64,000 nucleotides of DNA from positions 15,135-79,134 of the forward strand of contig CAYQMI010000001.1 of the NCBI GenBank assembly GCA_964418575.1, written 5' to 3'. The notes under the pieces were generated by a model. That model was given only the letters and a program-made list of their open reading frames with translations. It made no database searches and had not been told where the DNA came from. Shown one piece after another: positions 17,073 through 26,897 of this stretch. Every line of letters starts with the position of its first letter. Positions within the stretch are counted from its first letter, which is position 1. Source of the stretch: Glaciecola sp964418575 (GTDB lineage Bacteria > Pseudomonadota > Gammaproteobacteria > Enterobacterales > Alteromonadaceae). A program made the position numbers and the translations under genes.

Positions 17073-19382
17073 CTATATCGCATTTTTTGTCTTCTCTTTT
17101 CTTTGCTTGTAAGCAAACAACAAAAGTGCAGGCAGTATCGTTAAGTCTACTATTAACGCGGCAACGATAATAATGGCGGTGAGCAAACCCATTTCAGAAT
17201 TGATGGCAAAATCAGAAAACGCTAACACTGAAAACCCTGCCGCTAATACTACGGTTGTAATAACCAGAGCGGTACCAACGTTTTTAAAAGCAAAATCAAC
17301 ACTTTTTACTGCATTATTACCTTGATCAAAGGCAGTTTTGAACTTACTCAAAAAGTGTACGGTATCGTCGACGATAATACCTAAGGTCATGGTAAGCACT
17401 ACCGAAAGTGCCATGCTAATATTGCCTGAGTAAAGCGCCCATATGCCAAATCCGATGACCGCAGGTAACAAGTTTGGTAGCAAACTGATTACGCCTAATT
17501 TAATACTCTTCAGCGCAAATACTAACAGCAATGAAATCACTAGAAGAGCCATCAATGCTCCGGTAATCATGCCCTGCATGTTTGCCTTGCCAATATGAGC
17601 AAAAATAAGCGGTATGCTGGCAGCCTCTACTCTGTACTGGGGTGCATTTTCTTGCATAAAGGTTTTTGCGCGCATTTCAAAGTCAGTAAATTCGCTGCTG
17701 CCTAAATTTTTTAATGTCACCATTACGCGTACGGCAGATTTGTTTATGTCAATTTGATTATTGATATCGAGACCAAAGGGGAGCGACATTTCGTAAAGCA
17801 ATAAGTATTGCGCTGCCAGTTCTTGTTCGTCGGGCAGACGATAATAGTCCGGATTATCTTGATTCATATTCTTGCTCAAGCGCTTGATGGTATTGGTATA
17901 ACTCACCACATGATCAACTTCAGCTTGTTGCTCTAACCATTCGGTAAAAGCCTCAACGCTGCTCAAGAATTCTGGCGTGTTGATGGCGTTTTCTTGGTCG
18001 GTATAAATCGCAAAATCGACGTTGCTGGTTCCGCTTAAATTATCTTGTTGGAAATCAGCATCTTGACGGAATTTATTGTCTTTGTCGAAATACTCAATCA
18101 CGATGTCGTTAAGCTTGTTTTGTGATGACAAATAGCCACTTACCGAGGTAAGAACGACGCAAAGTACTAACAATAATCGGCTATGTTTAACGATAGCATC
18201 TGAGAGTGTTGACCATGCTCCGTGAGCGTGGTGTTTTGATACGCGAGCAAATTTGATTGGTAATATTACCAACAACGAAGGTAATAAGGTAAGCGATAGT
18301 AAGCAAGCGAACAGCACGCCTACGGCAACTAAGTTTCCAAGGTCACTCAAAATGGGCACTTTGGCAAAATTAAGGGTCAGAAAACCTACTGCGGTAGTAA
18401 CGCTGGTAATAACGATAGGGCGAACATTTAAGTTTAAAGCTTGTTTAATGGCGCTTATTTTATTGTCGCCTAGTTGCATGCGATAGCGCACACCTGCTAA
18501 TAGATGCACACTGTCTGCAATCGCCAAGGTCATGATAATAATAGGCACATTAACGGTGGCTATATTCATAAATAAACCCGCCCAACCACCAATGCCCATG
18601 GTGGCACCAATACTTGTGAATACCACAATTAAGGTTGCTATGGCGGCATAAAATGAGCGCATCAGCAAAATCAACATAGCCGTTATTAACACAAACATAA
18701 GAGGAAAAAGTGTTTGTGCGTCTTTTTGCGCCGCAAGGAACATGGCATCGGTCATGATAACAATGCCCGAGAGACGTATTTCATGACTGCTGAATTCATT
18801 CTGATAGGGTTCAATCATGGCCCGAACATAAGCGCCAATTTCAGTGATCTCAGCGGTTTGGTCGCCGTCGGGCAGTTGAACGTTGATATTGATCATGGCC
18901 ACTTTGCCATCGGGGGATATGAGCTTATTTACCAAGTCTACTTCGTTCAGCGCCACGTCTTGAATTCTTTCAATCCGAGCATCATTCAGCCAATCAAGTT
19001 CTAGCAGCAAGTCTTCAACTACTAGGTCGTCGTCTAAATCGTAGGTATGTTGGAAGTTGGTAATTGAATCAACACGCGTAGACAGAGGTATTTGCCAACT
19101 GCTGTCACTTAGGCGCTTTATTAGAGTGAGACTTTCGGTATTAAATAGATCGGCCCCGGGCTTCGAAATAACAATGGAAACGCTTTCATTTTTGGTGAAT
19201 ATGCGCTGCATGTTTTCGTACGCGAGTCGCTGAGGGTTATCGGCCTCGAAAAATACTTTGTAATCGCCCCTGAAGTATAGGTTTTTCGCACCCACAGAAA
19301 GCCCTAGAATGCTAATAATGAGCAAAGCAATCACCCACCAAGGGTGCTCAAAAATAAATTTATACCAGTTGCGTGTGCTCAT
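17073..19382 (-). CDS. RND-superfamily exporter, MMPL type
   Basis: A 769-residue inner-membrane transporter built of two similar halves, each with one helix, a periplasmic loop and five more helices. Each half carries the expected helix-4 motif: IIIMTLAIADSVHLLAG in the first and MTLGIIVDDTVHFLSKF in the second, with the Asp residues of the proton path. This is the stand-alone RND/MMPL class, known from hydrophobic or lipid cargo transport in other bacteria; no cargo can be read from this sequence. It has no adaptor gene next to it. The C-terminus is Lys-rich (KQRKEKTKN). Confidence 0.9.
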   Translation of the reverse strand: MSTRNWYKFIFEHPWWVIALLIISILGLSVGAKNLYFRGDYKVFFEADNPQRLAYENMQRIFTKNESVSIVISKPGADLFNTESLTLIKRLSDSSWQIPLSTRVDSITNFQHTYDLDDDLVVEDLLLELDWLNDARIERIQDVALNEVDLVNKLISPDGKVAMININVQLPDGDQTAEITEIGAYVRAMIEPYQNEFSSHEIRLSGIVIMTDAMFLAAQKDAQTLFPLMFVLITAMLILLMRSFYAAIATLIVVFTSIGATMGIGGWAGLFMNIATVNVPIIIMTLAIADSVHLLAGVRYRMQLGDNKISAIKQALNLNVRPIVITSVTTAVGFLTLNFAKVPILSDLGNLVAVGVLFACLLSLTLLPSLLVILPIKFARVSKHHAHGAWSTLSDAIVKHSRLLLVLCVVLTSVSGYLSSQNKLNDIVIEYFDKDNKFRQDADFQQDNLSGTSNVDFAIYTDQENAINTPEFLSSVEAFTEWLEQQAEVDHVVSYTNTIKRLSKNMNQDNPDYYRLPDEQELAAQYLLLYEMSLPFGLDINNQIDINKSAVRVMVTLKNLGSSEFTDFEMRAKTFMQENAPQYRVEAASIPLIFAHIGKANMQGMITGALMALLVISLLLVFALKSIKLGVISLLPNLLPAVIGFGIWALYSGNISMALSVVLTMTLGIIVDDTVHFLSKFKTAFDQGNNAVKSVDFAFKNVGTALVITTVVLAAGFSVLAFSDFAINSEMGLLTAIIIVAALIVDLTILPALLLFAYKQRKEKTKNAI

Positions 19383-19533
19383 AGTCTTCTGTGGATTTTA
19401 CACTTGTGTATAGAGTGTAACGGAGCAAAGTAGGAAAGGTTAAGTGTATTTTGGATTTAGATCTTCGCAAAGCGGCTCATTCTCATAACAACATGGGGCA
19501 TTGCCGCCCCCAACGTCATTACAACCCCACACA

Positions 19534-19644
19534 GTCATTCCCGCGAAAGCGGGAACCTCCCAACGAATCACCTGAGCTTAAACAAAGCTCATCATTCAAA
19601 CAACTTCCGCAGATTTTGGAGCTTCCCACTTTCGTGGGAATGAC
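19534..19644. repeat. Inverted pair of REP-like hairpins (BIME-like element), copy 1
   Basis: The 27 bases at 19534-19560 are the inverse of 19618-19644 with three differences. Each arm is itself a perfect 7-bp hairpin: TTCCCGC-GAAA-GCGGGAA on the left, and TTCCCAC-TTTC-GTGGGAA on the right. Two of the three differences between the arms form a compensatory base-pair change. Read inward-out, each arm starts with GGAG and ends with TGAC, the plan of a REP sequence. A 57-base spacer separates the arms. The right arm ends exactly at the assembly gap. A second element is at 61994-62103. Confidence 0.8.
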
Positions 19645-19744
19645 NNNNNNNNNNNNNNNNNNNNNNNNNNNNNNNNNNNNNNNNNNNNNNNNNNNNNNNN
19701 NNNNNNNNNNNNNNNNNNNNNNNNNNNNNNNNNNNNNNNNNNNN
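19645..19744. other. Assembly gap (100 N)
   Basis: Exactly 100 N between the REP-like element and the RND permease gene. It removes the end of the permease gene. A dispersed repeat at its edge probably caused the assembly break. Confidence 0.99.
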
Positions 19745-22700
19745 ATGCTTTCAGCAGGTTTACTACTACGTATAAATAAACCTTTCACAAAGCCAGCGAT
19801 TGCTCTAAACATGCCGCCAATATCCGAGAGTATTAAATATAAGCACGGAACTAATAGCAGTGTTACGAGCGTTGCATACATTACAGCAAAGCCTAGTGCT
19901 ACTGCCATGGGTATTACAAAACCTGCCTGTAGGCTTGTTTCGAACATAATGGGTAGCACGCCTGCAAAAGTTGTAAACGAGGTTAATGTAATCGCTCTAA
20001 ACCTTGAGCAGCCTGCGTCAATCACCGCATCTTTTATACTGTAACCTTGTGCTCTTCTCTGGTTAACAAAGTCGGTCATTACGAGGGAGTCGTTAATCAC
20101 TACCCCGGCTGCTGCAATTAGACCAAAGGAAGAAAACATACTGATATCCATACCAAATATGAAATGCCCCCAAATTGCGCCGGTAAAGCTAAAGGGAATC
20201 ACTGACATAATGATCAAAGGCTGTGCATAGCTTTTTAAGGGCACGGCCAATAGGATGTATACCATCACCATACCCGCCGCAAAGAACATGATCTGCTGTG
20301 CTTGCTGAGCCTGTTGTTCCTCAATTTGACCACCTAGCTCGGTCTTTACCGAAGGGAAGGCTTCTTTAAGCGCAGGCAGAATATTTTCTTTGATATTATC
20401 TACCACTTCATTCGGTTCGATTACTTGCTCATCGATTGAGCCCCAAATGTAAACGCTTCTGTAGCCGCCTTCACGGCGTATGTAACTGATTCCTGGTGCC
20501 TCATATAAATCCACCACGTCACCAAGCATCACTTCCTGACCAGTAGGAGTGGTAATAAGTGCATGCTTTAAATCTGCGAATCTTTCGCGAGTAAGCTGAG
20601 GATAACGCACCATTACACGCACTTCCTCGCCATCGCGCAGCACTCTTTGTGCTTCACCACCGTAAAAACTAGCGCCTACCTGGGCAGCAATACTGCTTAA
20701 GTCTAGACCCAAATCATAAGCAACCGCTTTTAATTGAAGTTGCACTTCTTTGCTGTCAGGGTCTATTGTAGAACTTATATCAAACAAGCCTTTTTCAGTT
20801 TGCAACTGATCAATCATCATACGACCTGCTGCATTGAGTGTGGCAATATCTGAGCCAAACAGCATGTAGCCAAATTCGCCGTCATCGCCTCCGCCATTTA
20901 CATCATCTTGTATAGTGAAGGACTTCATGCCAGCAATTTCAGGCATTGCTTCACGCCAGCGACGGGCAAGTTCAAAGGTATCGAAATGACGCAGATCTTC
21001 ATCTACCAATGGAGCCATCAAACGACCTTCAGTGCGCCCTTGGTTCCAAACAAGAATATCGCGCACCATACCGCTACCGTATTCTTGCTTTATTTGTTCA
21101 TCCACCTCTAGCACAACACGTTCAACCGTTTTTAGTGCCTCAATAGTGACTTCATCAGCAACGGTTTCACTCATTTCGATGGTAATACTTGGGAAGTCAT
21201 GGGGGACTTTTGGTTCGGGTATCATGCGTACGTAGTTTGCTTGAATTAAACCATAGCTGACTATCAGCATTGCTATAAAACCTGCTAATACCAACCAGCG
21301 CTGACGAGTACAAGCTGTAACGAAACGCTTGTAGGGGCCTTGAATAAAACTGTTGTAGGCGATATTAAACCGCTCTCTCCAACCGTTTTCTTTTAAAGGT
21401 TTAAATGTTGAATGTGCAATGTGCGCAGGCAGTATTAGTTTTGACTCAATCAATGAAAAGATTAAACATAAGATTGCTACGCCAGCGATATTGATGAAAA
21501 AGTCGCCCATCGGGCCTGAGGTAAATACAAAGGGCGCAAATACCGCGATGGTAGTAAGTACACCAAAGGTAGCGGGCGTTGCCACTTTTTTTGCACCAAT
21601 AATTACATTGCGCACGCCACCGCCATTTTTTTCAATCTCAGTGTAGGCACTTTCGCCAATCACTATGGCGTCGTCCACCACAATCCCCAGCACCATAATA
21701 AAGGCGAAAAGTGATAGGATATTGATGGTAATGCCCAACATCGGCATTAACATCATGGCGCCTAAAAAGCATACGGGCAAACCAATCATTACCCAAAACG
21801 CTAGCTTGACGCGTAAAAACAGCGCGAGCATTAAAAATACTAAGATTGCTCCCTGCATCATATTACCCAGCATCATGTCCAAACGTCCATTGAGGTAGTA
21901 GGTCATGTCCACCAGTACTTCTAGGCTTACGCCATCAGGCAAGCTTTCATTGCGCTGTTTTACATAGCTTTTAACAGAATCTGCAACCGGAATAACGTTT
22001 TGGCTCTTTGTCGCATTCACCGCGATGTAAATCGCATTTTTGCCATTGTATTTGAAGTAGCGCTCGCCCTCGGTGAATTCATCTTTGATAACCGCAACGT
22101 CTTTTAAAAGTACTCTTGCACCGCCACTTCCAACTTTGACAGGAATATCGCGAAACTCCTCGCCGTTATAGAACTGATTTTCCACCCGAACGGCTATCAT
22201 GCCGCTGTCGCTTCGAATTTGACCTGCCGAAAAGTTAGCAGAATAGCGTCGAATTGCTTGGGTAACGTCATTTATAGTGAGATTGTACTTGCGCAGCATT
22301 TCAGGCTGAATTTCGATGCCTATTTCAGCATCTGGAGCCTGTGCTTCGGCAATTTGCACGTTACTCAACTGCAGTAATTCGTCTTCAATTTGAAGCGCAA
22401 TAGGTTTGAGCTCAGTCAATGGCATGTCTGCTACTAGCGATAACTCCACCACTTGCTGCTGCCATTCAATTTGAGAAACGGTAATAGGCTCCATTGATGC
22501 AGGGAAGGTAGCGATACTGTCTACACGAGCCTTAATTTTATCGAGCACATCAGGCAGATGTTCAGAAGCATGAATCTCCATCGTTACTCGACCACCGCCA
22601 CGCCATGAGCGCCCGACTGACTTTTTAATTTCAGTCACATCGGTGATGGCCTCTTCTATCTTAATGACGATGTTTTCTTCTATCTCTTTAGGAGACGCGC

Positions 22701-22908
22701 CAGGGTAGGAGACGTTGGCCGTAATATAGTTAATTTCAATATTCGGAAACATCTGCTTTTGGATAGTGGCATAGCTAATTACACCCATGATGATGATAAA
22801 AGCCATAAGCAGGTTAGCAGCCACTGGGTTTTGTGCGAAAAAGGCAATAAGGCCTGTGGGCATACTTTTAGATTCAGGTGTGTCGCTTTGAGTGTGTTGA
22901 GTATCCAT
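19745..22908 (-). CDS. Efflux RND transporter permease subunit (3' end lost in gap)
   Basis: The proton-driven inner-membrane pump of a tripartite RND efflux system. About 1054 residues are visible, close to the usual full length, so only a short C-terminal tail is missing. The first helix (about 23-43) is followed by periplasmic porter domains. The helix-4 proton-relay motif GIVVDDAIVIGESAYTEIE is present, and the second repeat has AAGVVINDSLVMTDFVNQ. The pairing with the adaptor 11 bases upstream and the MFPNIEINYITANVSYPGAS start of the porter domain fit the HAE1/AcrB-like class. Residues read beyond the gap are an artefact. No outer-membrane channel gene is nearby. Confidence 0.93.
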
Positions 22909-22919
22909 GTGCCTTCCCC

Positions 22920-24077
22920 TTAGCCTCTGTTGTATGAAATTAGGGCTTGCTCGGGTGTTTTAACTCGCACTTGCATGCCATTTTGAGGATATTCAGGTAG
23001 ACCTTTTACTAGTCTTGCATCCGCGCTTAAATCGCTAGAGATAAAGAAATAACTGCCTTCTTCGCGGATCACATCAACCGGATGAGACTGCAGTTTATCG
23101 TCTTCGTCTAAGAGCCAGATTTTGCGATTGTTTACTAAAGACTGCGGAACTTTGTATACATCACGAATTTGCGAACCTTGCACAAGAACCTCAACATACG
23201 AGCCAAACTTAAGCGCAGGTGCGTCGGTGTTCAAGCTGTACGGGTCTTCGATACGGATCACTAGGTGCAGCATGCGAGTTGCTTGGTCTAGAACACCTAA
23301 ATCTCGCGCCACAATACCTGAACGGCGAATTGGGAGTCTGTCTTTAGTGGTCACTACTGCTTCATTGCCAGCCATATTGTCCATTAAGAAAGGACGGTCA
23401 AACCCGGCAACTGGCACAATAATTTCAGCCGTTTCAATATTGCTCAACGACGCGACTGCCATGCCCGGGCTTACATAGGTACCTGAACCTATTTCTCGAG
23501 ATATAACCACTGCATCGTAAGGAGAGGTGACTTGAGTTTTTGATAAGTTGCGTTTTGCAATGCGTAATGAAGCTTCAGCAGACTTAAGCTGCGCTTGTGC
23601 GCTCAAAACTTGTGGTTTGCGCAAGTACAAGTCAGATACTTGGCTATCGCCCAAGTTACGGGCCTCACGCTGAGCAACTTTTTGTCTAGCAAGTTCTTCG
23701 GTAAGCGTTGCTTTGGCTAAGGAGACCTGAGCTTCGGCTTGCAGAACAGCTGCTTCATAGGCATCAGGTTCAATGTTAAACAACACGTCGCCGCGTTTGA
23801 CTACGCCACCTGCTACAAACTGAGGGTTCCAACTAAGCACTTCACCACTCACTTGAGCTGCAAGCGTTGTGGTTTCGAGCGCTTGAACTTCACCAAAGCT
23901 TGAAATCTCTACATTGTGATTGATTGGAATAAGGTTTTCGATACTTACTGTGGGGCGCGTATCTTTTGCTTCTTCTGCCTTTTCGTCTTCAGCTGTCGCC
24001 TGAATGCCTGTGCTTAATCCAATCGCAATCGCGATGATACCGAAAAAACCTAGTGTTTTGATGATGGTACTTTTCAT
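22920..24077 (-). CDS. Efflux RND transporter periplasmic adaptor subunit
   Basis: A 385-residue membrane-fusion protein linking the RND pump to an outer-membrane channel. The N-terminus MKSTIIKTLGFFGIIAIAIG is a signal or anchor. A lipoyl half-motif (SGEVLSWNPQFVAGGVVKRGDVLF, about 88-112) precedes an alpha-helical hairpin with Gln/Ala-rich heptads, then the second lipoyl half (VTSPYDAVVISREIGSGTYV, about 193-212) and the beta-barrel and membrane-proximal domains. It is the first gene of the two-gene operon with the permease. Confidence 0.92.
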   Translation of the reverse strand: MKSTIIKTLGFFGIIAIAIGLSTGIQATAEDEKAEEAKDTRPTVSIENLIPINHNVEISSFGEVQALETTTLAAQVSGEVLSWNPQFVAGGVVKRGDVLFNIEPDAYEAAVLQAEAQVSLAKATLTEELARQKVAQREARNLGDSQVSDLYLRKPQVLSAQAQLKSAEASLRIAKRNLSKTQVTSPYDAVVISREIGSGTYVSPGMAVASLSNIETAEIIVPVAGFDRPFLMDNMAGNEAVVTTKDRLPIRRSGIVARDLGVLDQATRMLHLVIRIEDPYSLNTDAPALKFGSYVEVLVQGSQIRDVYKVPQSLVNNRKIWLLDEDDKLQSHPVDVIREEGSYFFISSDLSADARLVKGLPEYPQNGMQVRVKTPEQALISYNRG

Positions 24078-24209
24078 TGTTGTCTGTCCTTAGTGGGTAC
24101 GCATACAATTTACAACACAGATATGTACAAGGTATGTGCCAAATGTAACGAAATATATAAACTGCTTGGGAATAGGCATTTTTACTGGCTTTTGGGGCTG
24201 ATTTTATTT

Positions 24210-24242
24210 TTCACAAAAAAAGACCACCTAAATGAGGTGGTC
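24210..24242 (-). terminator. Rho-independent terminator of asnS
   Basis: GACCACCT at 24222-24229 pairs perfectly with AGGTGGTC at 24235-24242 around a five-base loop. On the minus strand the stem is followed by seven T (24215-24221) and more T further on. It begins 36 bases after the asnS stop codon. Confidence 0.9.
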
Positions 24243-24277
24243 TATTTGACTATTGTTTTGACGTTTTTAGTCAAAAT

Positions 24278-25675
24278 TTAGTAATTTGCATTACCCGGTG
24301 TTCTAGGGAAAGGAATGACATCTCTAACGTTTTGCACGCCTGTTACATAGGCTACCAAGCGCTCAAAGCCTAAGCCGAAGCCTGCGTGAGGAACGGTGCC
24401 GTAGCGACGAAGGTCGCGATACCACGAATAATCTTCAGGGCTTAAGTTCATTTCAGCTAATCTGCGGTCAAAAACGTCAAGTCTTTCTTCACGTTGTGAG
24501 CCACCAATGATTTCGCCAATACCAGGCGCAAGTACATCCATAGCAGCGACTGTTTTCTCATCGTCATTAATGCGCATGTAGAATGCTTTAATATCTTTTG
24601 GATAGTTTTGCATGATTACTGGTGCACCAACATGTTCTTCTGCTAGGTAGCGCTCATGCTCAGACGACAAATCCACACCCCATTCAACGGGGAATTCAAA
24701 CTTACGACCGCTTTTTTGTAAAATATCGATGGCGTCGGTGTAGTCCATGCGCACAAAGCTCGAGTCTATCACTGACTGCATACGAGTAATGACGTCTTTA
24801 TTGACTCTTTGCTCGAAGAAGGCCATATCGTCGGCGCGCTCTTTTAAAACAGCGTCGAATACATATTTGAGCAAGTCTTCTGCTAACTGAGCGATGGTTG
24901 ATAAGTCAGCAAAAGCGACTTCAGGCTCAATCATCCAAAACTCAGCGAGGTGGCGACTAGTATTCGAGTTTTCAGCTCTAAATGTTGGGCCAAAGGTATA
25001 TACCTTCGACATGGCCGTGCAGTAGGTTTCAACGTTGAGCTGCCCTGATACCGTTAAAAAGGTTTCTTTACCAAAAAAATCTTGGCTGTAGTCTACGTTA
25101 CCTTGGTCATCGGTAGGCACATTGAGCATATCGAGAGTAGAAACTCTGAACATCTCGCCAGCGCCTTCAGTGTCAGATGCTGTTAGTATTGGCGTGCTGA
25201 TCCAGCAATAGCCGCGTTCATGAAAGAAGCGATGAATCGCTTGCGATAAGCAATTCCTTACCCGCGTGACTGCCCCGATGATATTTGTGCGTGGACGTAA
25301 GTGAGCGTGCTCCCGCAAATACTCTATGCTATGTCGCTTAGCTGCCATAGGATAGGTGTCTGGATTTTCTACCCAGCCAAGTATCTCAATTTCGTTAGCT
25401 TCGATTTCAATGGCTTGTCCGGCACCTTCTGACTGTTTGATTACACCCCGTGCGCGCACCGAGCAGCCCGTGGTTAAGCGAAGCACGTCGTCATAATTGG
25501 ATAGGCTATTAAGCGCAACTACTTGAATTGGGTCAAAACAGCTACCATCGTGCAATGCAACAAATGACAGACCTGCTTTTGAATCGCGTTTAGTACGCAC
25601 CCATCCTTGAACTTCGATGGTGCTTTTTACGGGGTGTTTACCAGCCAAGACATCGGCGACTGGGGCATTCGTCAT
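24278..25675 (-). CDS. asnS: Asparagine--tRNA ligase
   Basis: Charges tRNA-Asn. A class II synthetase: an N-terminal OB-fold anticodon-binding domain (IEVQGWVRTKRDSKAGLSF, residues about 21-39) is followed by the catalytic core with motif 2 (FRAENSNTSRHLAEFWMIEPE) and motif 3 (GFGLGFERLV near the end). The protein ends in the PFPRTPGNANY tail typical of the family. I start it at the ATG at 25675 (465 residues, the usual size): GGAG lies six bases before it. The TTG at 25687 used by a longer frame overlaps that ribosome site. A strong terminator follows at 24210-24242. Confidence 0.97.
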   Translation of the reverse strand: MTNAPVADVLAGKHPVKSTIEVQGWVRTKRDSKAGLSFVALHDGSCFDPIQVVALNSLSNYDDVLRLTTGCSVRARGVIKQSEGAGQAIEIEANEIEILGWVENPDTYPMAAKRHSIEYLREHAHLRPRTNIIGAVTRVRNCLSQAIHRFFHERGYCWISTPILTASDTEGAGEMFRVSTLDMLNVPTDDQGNVDYSQDFFGKETFLTVSGQLNVETYCTAMSKVYTFGPTFRAENSNTSRHLAEFWMIEPEVAFADLSTIAQLAEDLLKYVFDAVLKERADDMAFFEQRVNKDVITRMQSVIDSSFVRMDYTDAIDILQKSGRKFEFPVEWGVDLSSEHERYLAEEHVGAPVIMQNYPKDIKAFYMRINDDEKTVAAMDVLAPGIGEIIGGSQREERLDVFDRRLAEMNLSPEDYSWYRDLRRYGTVPHAGFGLGFERLVAYVTGVQNVRDVIPFPRTPGNANY

Positions 25676-25752
25676 AGAAATCTCCAATAAATCTGTTCAT
25701 AACTGCACAATATGCTGCCGAGAGCGCATTGATTGATATAAACATAAAAAAC

Positions 25753-25774
25753 TATAAGGAATGTTATCCTTATA
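25753..25774. promoter_or_regulatory. Perfect inverted repeat between divergent genes
   Basis: TATAAGGA (25753-25760) and TCCTTATA (25767-25774) form a perfect 8-bp inverted repeat around ATGTTA. It lies 78 bases upstream of the asnS start and 70 bases upstream of the divergent membrane-protein gene. The size suits an operator for a dimeric regulator; the arms also contain TATAAG-like -10 elements facing both ways. No regulator is assigned. Confidence 0.4.
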
Positions 25775-25843
25775 CTCGCTTTAAACCACAATGCGCCCTA
25801 GTATACTTATGAAAAGTAAGGATGCCACTAGTCAAAGCCGAAT

Positions 25844-26263
25844 ATGCAAAATAAAAGTCAAAAGCCACAGGGAGAGCCAGAATTTCGGCTTAAAATGCCC
25901 AAAAGATACAAAGAAAGAAGAAAGATCTCGCGCTCACAAGATATCTTTTATCAATGTGTCTTGGGCTTGAATGCTTTGGCTTGGTTGCTCTTGGCGGGTT
26001 CTTTAATCGTTTTTCACTATGCTAGGCCCGAGTTTATCGCTGGCGTTCAGAATTACTGGGGAGTAGAAGGGCGCGACTTCTGGTCCCAGTCTCACTTAGA
26101 AAGCCTACTAATTCTATTGCAGGGCTGCTTGGGCTTGAGCTTGATAGTATTCGTTTTACGCGCAAAGCGTAATCGTCGGAAATCCGATCCCTTTGCAATT
26201 AATCTGCTCGTTTTATGCCTTATATCAACCTTAAGTTTGGCGACGCTTTATGTTTCTTTATAA
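25844..26263 (+). CDS. Hypothetical three-helix membrane protein
   Basis: A 139-residue protein of no family I recognise. A basic N-terminal tail (residues 1-35, rich in Lys and Arg, KMPKRYKERRKISRSQD) precedes three hydrophobic segments at about 38-58, 84-104 and 117-137, with another Arg/Lys cluster (RAKRNRRKSD) between the last two. The positive-inside rule puts both basic stretches in the cytoplasm. It is divergent from asnS and stands alone. Confidence 0.7.
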   Translation: MQNKSQKPQGEPEFRLKMPKRYKERRKISRSQDIFYQCVLGLNALAWLLLAGSLIVFHYARPEFIAGVQNYWGVEGRDFWSQSHLESLLILLQGCLGLSLIVFVLRAKRNRRKSDPFAINLLVLCLISTLSLATLYVSL

Positions 26264-26401
26264 GCTCAAGGCTTCACAATATAAATAATAAAAAAATGTT
26301 CTCTAGCTGCATGTGTCAATTATGCAACAAAGCTCTAAAAGCCATATTCTTTAGGGTCTGGAGACGTTTTTACAGGCATTGAACATATAACGTACAAGTA
26401 C

Positions 26402-26419
26402 TGTCTTTGATTTGCGACA
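26402..26419. promoter_or_regulatory. Putative GlrR-binding site (TGTC-N10-GACA)
   Basis: TGTC at 26402-26405 and GACA at 26416-26419 are separated by exactly ten bases, a perfect match to the TGTC-N10-GACA site bound by GlrR (QseF) upstream of the sRNA gene glmY in enterobacteria. It lies about 80 bases upstream of a sigma-54-like promoter, a normal enhancer distance. A glrR homologue is encoded 2.5 kb downstream. A weaker half-site TGTC occurs at 26314. Confidence 0.6.
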
Positions 26420-26483
26420 CCTTTTGCACTCATATCACCAAGCAGCATTCTTAAGATGCTGATATTATTAAATTATTTTCTAT

Positions 26484-26498
26484 TGGCATAGAATTTGT
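26484..26498 (+). promoter_or_regulatory. Putative sigma-54 (-24/-12) promoter
   Basis: TGGCATAGAATTTGT matches the sigma-54 consensus TGGCAC-N5-TTGC with the correct spacing: the GG and the distal TTG are present, and the final C is T. It would start transcription near 26510, about 50 bases before the EF-hand gene. The upstream GlrR-like box supports it. Confidence 0.45.
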
Positions 26499-26561
26499 AT
26501 ATATCACTCTGATTGCTGAAATGTGAAATCACATCTCCAGCACGCGAACTAAGGTGAAGTT

Positions 26562-26813
26562 ATGAGAATGTACAAAAAAATCATGATCTTAGGGATGAGC
26601 GTAATCATATTACAAGCAGTAACGGCTATATCGCAAGCGAGTGCACAAGATAGCCTTTACACCTCACTAGATAGAGATCAAGACGGTCTTATATCACTAC
26701 GTGAGGCTGCTGGAAACAGTAAACTTTTAGAGAATTTTACAAGAGTCGATATCAATGAAGATGGATTCTTGAGCATGGACGAGGTGTTATACAGCCCGTT
26801 TTTAAAGGATTAA
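26562..26813 (+). CDS. Small exported EF-hand calcium-binding protein
   Basis: An 83-residue protein. Residues 1-28 form a signal peptide (Lys-Lys, hydrophobic core, then ASA-QD cleavage). Two EF-hand loops follow: DRDQDGLISLRE (about 38-49) and DINEDGFLSMDE (about 63-74), both with the standard Asp, Gly and Glu positions for calcium. AAGGTGA lies seven bases before the ATG. It is preceded by a candidate GlrR/sigma-54 promoter and followed by a hairpin, then by glrK, so it may be a GlrR target. Its role is unknown; a periplasmic calcium sensor or buffer is the simple reading. Confidence 0.85.
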   Translation: MRMYKKIMILGMSVIILQAVTAISQASAQDSLYTSLDRDQDGLISLREAAGNSKLLENFTRVDINEDGFLSMDEVLYSPFLKD

Positions 26814-26837
26814 ACACACGTTCTAATCGGTTTTAGT

Positions 26838-26876
26838 GGGGCGCTTTGCTTTGCGAGTGGCGGGCGTCCCCTTTTT
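26838..26876 (+). terminator. Possible rho-independent terminator
   Basis: GGGGCGC (26838-26844) can pair with GCGTCCCC (26864-26871) with one bulged T, and TTTTT follows directly (26872-26876). It would end the EF-hand transcript before glrK. The loop is long and can fold further. Confidence 0.45.
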
Positions 26877-26897
26877 CTAAAGAGCGATATTAAGTTG

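Noticed and set aside
19451..20044. Plus-strand frame of 197 codons through the REP element and gap
   Set aside because: It crosses the N block and is antisense to the RND permease.
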